Below are positions 20,515 to 33,061 of a DNA stretch of 64,000 bases, in pieces. How positions within the stretch are numbered: position 1 is the stretch's first letter; every line of letters begins with the position of its first letter. This stretch comes from Urechis unicinctus (Eukaryota > Annelida > Polychaeta > Xenopneusta > Urechidae). The position numbers and the translations under genes are program-made. The notes under the pieces were generated by a model. The model made no database searches and was not told where the DNA came from. It worked only from the letters and a program-made list of their open reading frames with translations. The DNA lies in NCBI GenBank assembly GCA_034190875.2, contig CM067356.1, positions 20,828,258 to 20,892,257 of the forward strand, written 5' to 3'.

Positions 20515-23500
20515 CTAATTATCATCAGCAACGAAGGTGTTATAGTGACAGGGTGTGGAGAGCCAGGTGGGGAAGCTGGTTGTCTTGACGACCCTCCAGG
20601 CTCTTTGGTAATCTACAGCAGCTTGCTTACATTCATGATATGTACTCTTCTGATTTAGGCCTCTGCCACACACACATACATACACATGTACCATGAAAAT
20701 TCACTTTGTATTAAAAATCACCACACAATGTATGGTCATATTCAATATGGACCTAAAAGAGGTCAAATACTTGTACAATATACTGAGAGGTAAGCCTTAC
20801 TCCAGGGCAACTTATATGCTATGGTCAGATCAAGGGGCCACATTATCTATAGTATTCAATGTGGTGTTTTGTAATCCTGATCGGTGCTCAGACTCCTGTT
20901 GTCTGCCTTCAGGAACCAGTAGATTCAGCCTGAGTGCATTGCCTGCCAGATGGAGCCAGTGGCAGAAGGATTGATATCAGGGTCTACGCTAAGAGGGCTC
21001 ACTTCGAGTGGCTCTGTGGTGATCGCTTCCCTAATTATAATATACTGCAATCGTAAGGTGGTGCCACCATGACACAAACAAAAGCACATGGGAATACTGG
21101 GCCGATGTCACTGGGCTATAAACTATTTGGTCTGACCTCCAGTAAACAATACTAAGCACCCACCTTATAGATGCTGGTTGGTTATCCAGAGGAATGGTAC
21201 GCACAACTCAGTGAATATCTTCAGGAAGTTTCTTTTGCAAACAAAACTCCTGTGAACGTATTCAATCCTTTTATCATTATACAGTTTACAAGCAAATATT
21301 GAAATACACGATTTCAAGTGTACCTAAGTTAAAATTCAACAAGGGTTTTGTTTGGGGAAAATATATCAACTTTCCACCTCAAGAAACCATGGTTTATTTA
21401 TTGTAATGTACATCTGACTGGTGTCTATCCTTTTGGCTGGGAGAGCTGTTTACCTAGATTTTGGTTGCCCACGGTTTTTAGCTGTCACACCTTGCCTGAT
21501 GCCATTGACTGTGATCTGTAGTTCACCAGACCCATCATTGCTGTGCCACACAAGAGCTACACAGGCCAAATAACCATCTGCTTCACAATGTAACCATCAT
21601 GCTCACCATATAACCAGGGTTTTAAATCTTAACCACCCATGCAATATACATAACCAGCGAAGTGGAGAAATTAATCATCACCCTTAAAACATAACCACTA
21701 TTTTCAACAAATAACCTACCATACAGATGATCACCAAGGTATAATAGAATCCATTTGATATCCGATGCTATTTTGAATTTACTCTGACACTATGCACACT
21801 TTTTGCGACACATTTATGGTGATTTGTTCTCAAGTACTACAGCCTATTCAAAGCCAATGTCTCCATGAAGTTTTTTCCCCAGCATATTCATGTTGTCAGT
21901 GACTGAATAACATGCACTGTACAACTAAAGCTGACTGCATTGGAGAGCATAAATGGTTGGATAAGCTATCATATTACAAGTGCTTTAAGCAACTACACCT
22001 GCTCCAGTGGGAACAACTTTGACCTTGGGGTTTTCGAGCTCCACCAATGCCTTGCTGTGAATGAACTCTACACTGTTGCAATGGTGCAAATTCGGGCTGG
22101 TGGTGGATGTAACTGAGAGGTAATGAAGCCGGGTCAAAGGTCAAACGGTCCACTAGAGCCCTCTGTTGAGCAGCTTCATTATATGGACAGCTGGAATCAC
22201 AAACCATGAAAACATGCAACACTTCAGGCAAAGCAACGAGTCATTTCAAAAGCTTATATTTTGTGACAATATGCACAATAAATATCTAAGAAATATGATA
22301 CAAAAAACAGTTCAAATTTGCACAGAAATATATCCTGAAATAATATGAAATTGTTTAAAATATTGTTGCAAAAGAATTCTTAAAAATATACTGAAAACTA
22401 CAACTTAAAATATATACAGAATGAGAACCACTTTAACGACTGTTTGCCACTCACAATATTTCTCTCACCTGCCAACAGTGATTGAGTTCAGATAGACAGG
22501 TTTGGTGAGAAAGTGGCTGAGTAGGGCACCTTGAATTCCAAGCACATTCCATCTGGCTATCTTATCACTACATGACATAGACAACGTCCTCTCCCCGCGG
22601 CCTGGTTTGATCCTGAGTACTCCTACAGCATGATAATCTGAGCCTGGTTCATGGGTATCCTGGATGCCACCAGGAACACACTTGGCTCCAGTCCTGTGAA
22701 TGTCCCTCTCTGCAGTGTGCTGCACGAGGGACTCACATTCACTCCGAGGCATTAATTTGAACCCTCTAATGCCATCGTCGTTTGTTGGTGTATCTGGTAA
22801 GGCATCAGTCTGGTGAGATTTGCAATCTGAGGGCGTTGACTTGGTGTCATTGACTTCTGATTCTTTATGGCCACCTGGGTGTCATCATCATCATCATCAA
22901 CATCATCAACGTCATCATCATGGAGTTGACAGTCTTTTCCAAACACCTCGTGCCTGTTGTGGATAATTGCCGGGGTACAGCATTTGATTCCAATGTCATT
23001 GATTTTTGATTTCTTCCTTGTCACTTCATCATCATCAACATGGCATTTTCTTTTCAAATTATCTTCCCCGTGACCTTCACCTGATGTGTCTGTAAATGAT
23101 ACCTCACACCAACATCCTCATCAGCATCTTGTGCCTCTTTGGGGAATATGGAAGCATCTCCACAGGGTGTGTGCGAGGTGAAGAAATGGAACTCCACGCC
23201 GTCTCTTATTGCGCATGTCTTCCTTCCCTCTGTCCTGGTCAGCACCTCACTGGAGCCAGCGCTGTAGCACTTCCTCACTTCTGTGTACAACCACCTAACA
23301 CACATACATGTACACACACCAAACACACACATACATAGAAGTTGTGAGTAGTGTACAAAAGTCCGGATGATGGACAGGTGTTGTTGGATTGTACAGAGGT
23401 GAGTAGGTGCACTCCCCTGAATCTGATTATCTAGTGATCCATTGAAGACAATGATGATACCTTTGCTGGAATCTCTATGCTTAATGCTTTCTGGACAAGC

Positions 23501-24491
23501 TATCATTGAACATGAAAATAAAGAATAAAGCCTGTCTACTGCATCTGAATATACTGTGATTCTTCAAACATCCAAACATATGAGGACATAAACACTGGTA
23601 TAGGTGTATACACATGTTTGGGGTGATGACAGAACTACACCTTATGAAGCCTCTCCTGGCCAGCACCTCCGCATGACTGTCATGTAACACATCCCCTGAC
23701 ACACTCATCTTGCTCTGCCCTATGCACTTGGATCCAGTAGCCATCGATAGCACTTTTATCTGGTTTTCTGCAGGCAAAGATTAAGGTAAAATCCATGTAA
23801 ATGGAACAAAATAATAAAACTGGAAAGTAAACATGCAAATGGAACGCTGATGAAGGATGAGTCGGGTTGTTCTGCTTGACGGTGCTCCTTGGGAGGGTGC
23901 CTTTACTTGCCTCAAACCCACAGCCCCCCCTCAGGTTGGCAATACAACATCTGATATATGGCTATGTTATATCAATGTAGAGCTCTGCCACTGGGTTCTT
24001 CTGAATGGAACCATAGACCCTAGTTGGTATGTAAATGACAACCACGAGCCAGAAAATGATAGATCGCCTATTGTTACATTCAACAAAGATAAAAGCATCC
24101 CAACAAAAAACCTGACAGGTAGGTACTTGTATGACAATTAGAAATAAAGGTACTTTCAATATTGAAAGTAATTCTTCAAATCACCCTTTTCTAAAGAAAA
24201 CTAAAGCTCTTGACAGTAAACCAAAGCAAGGAGTTACATATATATAACCTAAGTGACATATATTGAAAACTATTCCTCACCACTTTATAATTTTGATTGT
24301 GGGGTACTTGATCAAACACAATAAACTAATGGTTGACTGTAATCCTGACCTTTCCTCCAGCGTACAACAATTGCAGCCATAAGTGTCCACTCTCGGCCAG
24401 CTTGTGGCTTCCCTGTTTTTCTTAGCTTCATGTAATGTTGACAGCAGAGATCTGCCACATCATGGGCCAGCTCAGAACAACTATCAGACAT
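20515..24491 (-). CDS. ADAT1: tRNA-specific adenosine deaminase 1 (ADAT1), frame broken in exon 5
   Basis: ADAT1 deaminates A37 to inosine in eukaryotic tRNA-Ala. Supported exons are 24350-24491 (start [12 protein letters not shown]), 23641-23767 ([22 protein letters not shown] with the zinc His and catalytic Glu), 23081-23294 ([10 protein letters not shown] equivalent with the first zinc Cys), 22469-22809 ([26 protein letters not shown] with the second zinc Cys, [15 protein letters not shown]), 21999-22190 ([17 protein letters not shown]), 21454-21556 ([18 protein letters not shown]), a tentative one near 21190-21262, and 20515 to about 20645 ([16 protein letters not shown], stop 20515-20517). 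Intron phases agree through exon 4. Skipping 22810-23080 as an intron avoids a GAT-repeat region that would break the frame. Exon 5 contains a 7-bp tandem duplication (22132-22145). Downstream homology continues only in the shifted frame, so as written the protein would be truncated. All catalytic residues are present. Confidence 0.88.
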
Positions 24492-25177
24492 GTTCCATGT
24501 GAACTGGAAGAAAGAATGAGATTTATTGAAAAGGAGATGCTACATTATGATCTTTAATGCTATATCAAGGTGCTATCAAGACCGAGTAGGCTGCACGCTG
24601 CAGTGTATCAGCATGGTGGGAACTTATAATTGCAATCTCCAGAGGTACAGAGCAATGATATCCAGAATATATGAAAATAAAAACACACTAACCCCACACA
24701 CATTTTACATTCACCCGGTATCAACAACCAACAGACTTCCATTGTAAAAGCCTAGCTGTGCACGATGTCTTATTGATGTTGTGCTATGATCACAACTAAA
24801 CCCCGGAGATCGATACACGATACTCACATTAAAGTACATATGCAGATTGATTTTCACATCTATGAATGTTTATGAACAAGTTGAGTAAGTTTACGTGTTA
24901 GATTTCGTCAAAGACGATTTAATCTGGCCACACAAATTTTAAAAAGTCTATGTTTATTTTGAATGACAAGATCGGTTTCTGTGTTTATCTCTGACAAGGT
25001 TCCTGGCTGGCGAACTTTTGCTTTCCGAATTTTATTATTGAAGTACATGTGTCATTTTGTCAATTATTATCATTTGCCAATACATACCTTAGAGTTAGAG
25101 GGAGGATATGTATTCAACGATATCGCCTTGACAATTAAAAAAAATAACACTTCTGGATAACCGCAGCCACATGGCCA
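24492..25177. other. 5' flank of ADAT1
   Basis: AT-rich sequence upstream of the ADAT1 start codon. No exon recognised. Expected to contain the ADAT1 promoter. Confidence 0.4.
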
Positions 25178-25219
25178 GTGAAACTGAAACCGTGAAATGA
25201 CGTCATATTTCCAAGATGG
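25178..25219. promoter_or_regulatory. Cluster of ISRE-like, CRE and YY1-like sites
   Basis: GTGAAACTGAAAC at 25178-25190 fits the GAAANNGAAA interferon-regulatory-factor pattern. A perfect CRE palindrome TGACGTCA follows at 25198-25205, and CCAAGATGG at 25211-25219 resembles a YY1 site. Three known motif types within 42 bp suggest a promoter or enhancer, but no transcription start is demonstrated. It is about 0.7 kb upstream of ADAT1 and 0.5 kb left of the transposon-like element. Confidence 0.3.
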
Positions 25220-26011
25220 AGGTTGCAGTGAACACAAGTTGTAATTTTCGAAGTTTATGTGACGATTGCTAAATAATCACGAGACAGGGTATAACAAAAT
25301 TAATCTTGAAATGGAGTTATTCATCTAGATTCTCGACAAAATAGATACGTGAGTACACAACATTGATGAGAAGGTTTGGACGCTCGAAATATAACGCTCA
25401 CCGAACGACGTTGGCGCGTCCTGCAGGAGGGTATATATTTAAATAACCGTCCTACCGGGGCTACCAAACCCCTAACACGAAATCATAACGATCTGCTCTC
25501 GTTCATCGCTCGCTAAAAAAGACAAACTGAATATGCCCTATTCTATTTGACATATGATTATTTATTTTATAAATCATGAAGTCCTATTATGTCTTATTGG
25601 TGTGTTTATTCAGAAACAGTTCATACCTTATTCAATACATAACAGCATAAGACCATTCAAGAGCTGGACTCAGGAAACGAAAACGAAACTAGTAGACAAG
25701 CAGAGCAGGAGCTCAGAGCAACCAGTGTGAAGCTGGCGCAAAATAGTAGAACCAAATAAGAGCCCGACGGGACAACCTATTCCTGGTACAGATGAGCGGC
25801 AAATAGCTTACGCCGAATTTTAGCATGTAAACACAGATCAGCTGATTGGTCGGCTGCAACGGAATATAAGGATTCAAAGCATATTTAAACAGAATGAACG
25901 ACTATAGACAAGTAGAAATAGTTTATTTCCTTTAAAACATAAATAAACAACTATAATTAAACATAATCGGGAACCATGATCCACTTCAAGTGAACTTTTG
26001 TAAATCAATAT

Positions 26012-28003
26012 ACATACTATGTATATTGAGTTAACATTGGGTCCCAAATCACATATTTGGCCCTAGGAAACACAATAACTAGGAGGGAAACCCCCAAAGT
26101 AACTATGGTCAGCCACTATACACCCACTAGGCTACCCAAAACTGTATCCAGTATACCCCCATCGGCGTTATAACTATCTAGAACCATTTAGTGGAAGCTA
26201 TGTGTATTGAGTTAACATAGGGTTCAAAATCTCACTTTCAACTCCCTGTAACACAAAAACTGAGAGGGAAACCCCCAAAGTAACTATAGTCTGCCACTAT
26301 ACACCAACTAGGCTACCCAAAACTGTATCCAGTATACCCCCATCGGCGTTATAACTATCTAGAACCATTTAGTGGAAGCTACGTATATTGAGGTCCCGCA
26401 AAGCCAAAAATCTCACTTTGAACCCGCTGTAACACAGAAACTGGGAGGGAAACCCCCAAAGTAACTATGGTCTGCTACTATACACCCACTAGGCTACCCA
26501 AAACTGTATCCAGTATACCCCCATCGGCGTTATAACTATCTAGAACCATTTAGTGGAAGCTATGTATATTCAGGTCCCGCAAAGCCAAAAATCTCACTTT
26601 GAACACCCTGTAACACAAAAACTGGGAGGGAAACCCCCAAAGTAACTATGGTCTGCGACTATACACCCACTAGGCTACCCAAAACTGTATCCAGTATACC
26701 CCATCGGCGTTATAACTATCTAGAAACATTTAGTGGAAGCTATGTGTATTGAGTTAACATAGGGAAACCCCCTGTAACACAAAAAACTGGGAGGGAAACC
26801 CCCAAAGTAACTATGGTCTGTTACTATACACCCACTAGGCTACCCAAAACTGTATCCAGTATACCCCCATCGGCGTTATAACTATCTAGAACCATTTAGT
26901 GGAAGTAATGTGTATTGAGGTCCCGCAAAGCCAAAAATCTCACTTTGAACCCGCTGTAACACAAAAACTGGGAGGGAAACCCCCAAAGTAACTATGGTCT
27001 GCTACTATACACCCACTAGGCTACCCAAAACTGTATCCAGTATACCCCCATCGGCGTTATAACTATCTAGAACCATTTAGTGGAAGCTATGTGTATTGAG
27101 TTAACATAGGGTCCAAAATCTCACTTTCAACACCCTGTAACACAAAAACTGAGAGGGAAACCCCCAAAGTAACTATGGTCTGTTACTATACACCCACTAG
27201 GCTACCCAAAACTGTATCTAGTATACCCCCATCGGCGTTATAACTATCTAGAACCATTTAGTGGAAGTAATGTGTATTGAGGTCCCGCAAAGCCAAAAAT
27301 CTCACTTTGAACCCCCTGTAACACAAAAACTGGGAGGGAAACCCCCAAAGTAACTATGGTCTGCTACTATACACCCACTAGGCTACCCAAAACTGTATCT
27401 AGTATACCCCCATCGGCGTTATAACTATCTAGAACCATTTAGTGGAAGCTATGTATATTCAGGTCCCGCAAAGCCAAAAATCTCACTTTGAACCCCCTGT
27501 AACACAAAAACTGGGAGGGAAACCCCCAAAGTAACTATGGTCTGCGACTATACACCCACTAGGCTACCCAAAACTGTATCCAGTATACCCCCATCGGCGT
27601 TATAACTATCTAGAACCATTTAGTGGAAGCTATGTGTATTGAGTTAACATAGGGTCCAAAATCTCACTTTCAACACCCTGTAACACAAAAACTGAGAGGG
27701 AAACCCCCAAAGTAACTATAGTCTGCCACTATACACCAACTAGGCTACCCAAAACTGTATCCAGTATATCCCCATCGGCGTTATATCTATCTAGAACCAT
27801 TTAGTGGAAGCTATGTGTATTGAGTTAACATAGGGTCCAAAATCTCACTTTCAACACCCTGTAACACAAAAACTGGGAGGGAAACCCCCAAAGTAACTAT
27901 GGTCTGCTACTATACACCCACTAGGCTACCCAAAACTGTATCCAGTATACCCCCATCGGCGTTATAACTATCTAGAACCATTTAGTGGAAGTAATGTGTA
28001 TTG
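26012..28003 (+). repeat. 181-bp satellite, forward block (11 units)
   Basis: Units contain GGGAGGGAAACCCCCAAAGT and GAACCATTTAGTGGAAGC. The second landmark falls at 26181, 26362, 26543, 26723, 26889, 27070, 27251, 27432, 27613, 27794 and 27975, so the period is 181 bp, with one shortened 166-bp unit. Two alternating subtypes (AGTTAACATAGGGTCC versus AGGTCCCGCAAAGCC) are interleaved. The first unit is degenerate. Confidence 0.96.
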
Positions 28004-29225
28004 ATTTTTGGCTTTGCGGGACCTCAATATACATAGCTTCCACTAAATGGTTCTAGATAGTTATAACGCCGATGGGGGTATACTGGATACAGTTTTGGGT
28101 AGCCTAGTTGGTGTATAGTGGCAGACTATAGTTACTTTGGGGGTTTCCCTCCCAGTTTTTGTGTTACAGGGGGTTGAAAGTGAGATTTTTGGCTTTGCGG
28201 GACCTGAATATACATAGCTTCCACTAAATGGTTCTAGATAGTTATAACGCCGATGGGGGTATACTGGATACAGTTTTGGGTAGCCTAGTGGGTGTATAGT
28301 AGCAGACCATAGTTACTTTGGGGGTTTCCCTCCCAGTTTTTGTGTTACAGGGGGTTGAAAGTGAGATTTTGGACCCTATGTTAACTCAATATGCATAGCT
28401 TCCACTAAATGGTTCTAGATAGTTATAACGCCGATGGGGGTATACTGCATGCAGTTTTGAGTAGCCTAGTAGGTGTATAGTAGCAGACCATAGTTACTTT
28501 GGGGGTTTCCCTCCCAGTTTTTGTGTTACAGGGTGTTGAAAGTGAGATTTTGGACCCTATGTTAACTCAATACACATAGCTTCCACTAAATGGTTCTAGA
28601 TAGTTATAACGCCGATGGGGGTATACTGCATGCAGTTTTGAGTAGCCTAGTAGGTGTATAGTAGCAGACCATAGTTACTTTAGGGGTTTCCCTCCCAGTT
28701 TTTGTGTTACAGGGTGTTGAAAGTGAGATTTTGGACCCTATGTTAACTCAATACACATAGCTTCCACTAAATGGTTCTAGATAGTTATAACGCCGATGGG
28801 GGTATACTGGATACAGTTTTGGGTAGCCTAGTGGGTGTATAGTGGCAGACTATAGTTACTTTGGGGGTTTCCCTCCCAGTTTTTGTGTTACAGGGGGTTG
28901 AAAGTGAGATTTTGAACCCTATGTTAACTCAATATACAAAGCTTCCACTAAATGGTCTAGATAGTCATAACACCGATGGGGGTATACTGAATACAGTTTT
29001 GGGTAGCTTGGTCGGTGCATAGCACCAGATAAAAGTTATCTTTGGGGGTTCCCCTCCCATATTTTTTGCTTGAGCGGGTGCAAAGTGAGATTTTGGACCC
29101 AATGTGAACTCAATACACATGGCTTCCAATAATCTGTTCTAGATAGTTAAATGGCTGATTGGGGTATACTACATACAGTTTTGAGTTGCCTTATCAGTGC
29201 ATAGCACCAGAGAATAATTACTTTG
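28004..29225 (-). repeat. 181-bp satellite, inverted block (about 7 units)
   Basis: From 28004 the same satellite continues on the opposite strand. The landmark GGTTCTAGATAG occurs at 28049, 28230, 28411, 28592 and 28773, again 181 apart. The last two units, after about 28920, are increasingly diverged. The junction at about 28003 joins the two orientations directly without a spacer. Confidence 0.96.
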
Positions 29226-29950
29226 GAGTCAGCTAAATTGCTCTGGACATAGAAAAACTTGATTGTGGAACAATGTACAATATTTTGTTGCTGGGATATG
29301 TTTTTTAATGTATGGGATTGTTCATTGCTATTATCACTGGGTTTTTTTTGGGGGGGGGGGGTGTTAGGGGATGGTTCTACAGATTCTTACATTACATGAC
29401 AGGCTCTCACACTAGGATTATTAACGCATGACATATGGGAAAGCAATATCCCTATTCGGCGAAAATGCAATGTCATTCAAGAGGGACAACAAGTTTATAT
29501 CATTTAGCATGTGTTCATAACTGGTTTTAATCATATTTTATTTTATAAAATTATGTGCTCGAATTCATTGATTTCTAACTTTGATTTCTAACTTAGCGAT
29601 CCTATTATGGACTTGATTGCACAAAAAACCTTTCAATATCGCTCAAAACTAAAGTTTACACACCATATATAGTTTAATAACGAATGATAACAACAACGCG
29701 GGTGATTGTAGATCCACTTGTTATCATTTCTCACAGCACTTGAGTCATATTCGACATTTGGCCGGAATTACCAGTATAAAACGAAGATTGCAAAATTAAA
29801 ATAAAGCATATCGTAGCAAACGAAAATATCAAGCTATCTCGAAAACATAGTAATATCTGCAATAAGATATTTGCTTCTTTTTCTTCTCGCGAGATCTCGT
29901 CTTATATGGTTCTACTATTTTGCGCCAACTTCACACTGGTGCTCAGAGCA

Positions 29951-31674
29951 GACATAGATATACCGAATGATCACATTATACGAAGTTGTTGTACCGTTGT
30001 GAACGTTATGATTCTGGAACATTGGCCCTGATTGGCGTCAAAATCATAGACTATTCTATCTACGGGTCCCTCAGTCACCAGAAGACAAGCTGACATTTGT
30101 GTTATTGAAGGTGCAAAATAATAAAAATCCGAGGACTAATAATCTAAATCCACAAGTATCAAAAAATAAATTTACCCCAAAATCCAAAGGCAAATACTTA
30201 TCAAGGGATGCGATACGCGTCTTACAATTTCAATAGTCTATACTAAATCTGGTCATATTTACATGTTTCGATATTAATTATTGCATTAACGTCGCATCAA
30301 AAATAAATGTCAAATGCATAAGAGACAAAAATAAGACATATACATCAGTAACGCTCACTTGATATACGATTTTCAAAATGGTATGTAGTAATATATCCGC
30401 AAGCTCCCGTGTCTTAAAGATAATTGCGACAGTTCTAAATTAATACATACACTGTAGATTTTCAAGATTTTTTTTGCACAGAGTAAGCTCGTATATACAG
30501 TCAATGGAGTTACATAACTATTGGTTATAACTCCTTGATAGAGCTTAAGAAATATAAGATAAAAATTAAAGGTCACTGACGTAAATTTCTGAGAATGACG
30601 AATTTAAGATCCACATGCTAAGCAAATCGTTTTTGAAAATATTTTGTCTCACCGCACTCTACGGCAAGCCATGTATGAATTTATTGTTTATTTTCTTCCA
30701 CAATGTTGTCAAACCACCATTAAAAAATTGGATCCCTGACTTTTGAAGTAAACTTGGTCTTCTGGTGCAGTGATATATGTACTATGAACAGAAATTTAAA
30801 AAAATGATAGCTCATCGAAGTCTATGGGAAGCTGCAATGGATTTGTTGTTGTATTCTATGATCGTTGTAGCTCCGGTCATAACGGTAACATGAATTTATA
30901 CAGACGTCTTGTAGGGCTATGATCGTTGTCTATAACAATATTTAAACATCCATAAAATAAATTTGACCCCTGACTTTTGAAGCAAACTTTGTCTTCTGGT
31001 GAACTGATATATGTACTATGAACAGAAATTTAAAAAATATTAGGTAATCGTAGTCTATTGGAAGCCACAATGGATTTTTTGTTGTATTCCGTGAGTATGA
31101 TCTATTACAATATTCAAATCTCGAAGATCATATTCACAACTGCTGATAACTGCTTTGTTTAGATTCGCCATACGAGCTGCAGATAGAAGGGCCAGAGACC
31201 AAGTGGAAGGTTTTGTTTCTGAACCTTCGGTCATTTATATTTGAACAGCTTGGATTGTGTCGTACATGAGGTGTGACTTAGATCTAGACTCAACGGAAAT
31301 TATTCGTCGCTCTGCAGACGCTGGCGCACCAGGCGCGAAAATACGCCCAGTGCGTCAAAGGTAGATCCCGTCAAAGGACGCGCAGTTACGCGACGGTCGC
31401 TGAGTGGCGCGGCACTAAACGGTAGCACCTTCCCTTAAAGAGGGGTTCCATGTAAGGTGACACCTTAAGTGTATACCGTATCCTTATGGCGCCAGTTCTT
31501 TATTGGAAGACTTTTGTCGGCCTCCGTTGTGTCGCATGTAGTGGACCGGGGATCTTACGTTGTCCGTTATGTGGCCTGTAAATAATCCATAAACTTATGT
31601 TGTCTTTGACGTTAACTATAGCCGACCGAAAGTCTAATGTTGTGCGTGACGTCAACTATAGTTGACCGGGAATC
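29951..31674. other. Intergenic sequence with a diverged direct duplication
   Basis: A segment of about 150 bp around 30745-30870 is repeated around 30965-31105 (both contain CCCTGACTTTTGAAG and GATATATGTACTATGAACAG). No exon is recognised in this stretch. Confidence 0.6.
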
Positions 31675-32830
31675 TTTTTGTGTTCCTTTGTCATCTTAGG
31701 TCTGACGGATAAGCGACACATAGAACAGTGACAAGTGTGGGATTTTAACTGTTCATGAAGGCTTGGCGGCGTCCATGACTAGCAATCAAAATGGCAGAGG
31801 ACAGCAAGGGTGACTTGCGTTTCATGGGAGGCGGGTACGTCTATAGGTCCAGACATGGCGTTTCGTTCTTACTCTTTTTGTGCACTAAATATTTGGTCGC
31901 TTGTTCATATTTTTTAAAATTTGCGTACCATTTTGTAATTTTGTAATGTCACAGTAGCTTCAGTATCAAATTTAATGTTCAGCTATTAATCTTATCCTTA
32001 TTCAGGAGCAAAGGGCAAATGTCCCACACGCCCCCAGACAGACATTATTTGTCAAATCGGTTGTCTCAGTGGGCAGGTGTATATCTACGAGTGGGATACA
32101 GTACGCTGGTTCAGTGTGATAAAGGCGAGAAAGTGCTTGAGACAGAGCAGTAAGGCACTCTGGCCCTAGTGCCCCCCCCCCCCCCCCGGGGCCCGTACGA
32201 CGGGTTTTATTGGGCCTCATACTTGTACGACGGGTTATGTTTTTCAGCTTCAATCTGTACGACGGTTTTTTCGGGGGGTTTCGTTTTGTACGGCGGGGTA
32301 TGTTTTCTCTTCCAATGCAGTATGTCGAGATTTTCTCCCGGGATTTCCCACCGATCGTTGACAATGCAAATGCAATGAATGGTCCCTGTGTGACGCCCCG
32401 AGTACCACACGCTCAGCCCACAGAGATTTGCATTGGCCGGCTAACCGATATCTTCTATGTATACAAACCCTTTATGTATACGTAGAAGATAGCGACCGGC
32501 CAGTACAAATCCCTGTGGCTCTATCGTGCAAGCGCGCAAAAATGTTACTGCATGTAATCAGAAATCAGCTCATAACATTTTGAGATTTATCCGCACCTTT
32601 TATCCTGCCTACTATGTTATACATCCGCATAATACCTTGTGCGACGGTATATGCTTTTTGCCATTTTCAACTTGTACAACGGGTACGGGTTTTCGAGGTC
32701 CCGCGGCACACCCCTATCTGAGGCCAAGTGCCCCCCAACCCCCCGGGGCCAGGGCCCAAGTGACGCCCTTATCCAAACACTAAAACGGATAGAGGGGCAG
32801 TGCACTAGGGTGAATAGAGGTAGGGGCAAC

Positions 32831-32923
<93 letters not shown>

Positions 32924-32936
32924 TATATATAGAGAG

Positions 32937-32968
<32 letters not shown>

Positions 32969-32971
32969 AAT

Positions 32972-33061
<90 letters not shown>

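Larger units (their letters stand above)
25721..29940. mobile_element. 4.2-kb non-autonomous DNA element with 10-bp target duplication, filled with satellite
   Basis: Begins ACCAGTGTGAAGCTGGCGCA and ends with the inverted counterpart (TGCGCCAACTTCACACTGGT). The inverted repeat extends about 41 bp with a few mismatches. The bases immediately outside are GCTCAGAGCA at 25711-25720 and the identical GCTCAGAGCA at 29941-29950, a 10-bp target-site duplication. Duplications of 9-10 bp point to Mutator-like (MULE) elements, though other superfamilies are possible. No transposase remains. About 3.2 kb of the inside is a 181-bp tandem repeat in two opposing blocks, with about 290 bp and 680 bp of other sequence at the ends. 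Confidence 0.88.

Noticed and set aside
22752..23057. 101-codon frame between ADAT1 exons 3 and 4
   Set aside because: Includes a GAT-repeat poly-Asp run. Treating 22810-23080 as an intron (CAG|GTGAAG to CACCAG|ACT) keeps the ADAT1 phase without any frameshift, so I regard most of it as intronic, with some doubt because VTRKKSKI faintly resembles the vertebrate linker.
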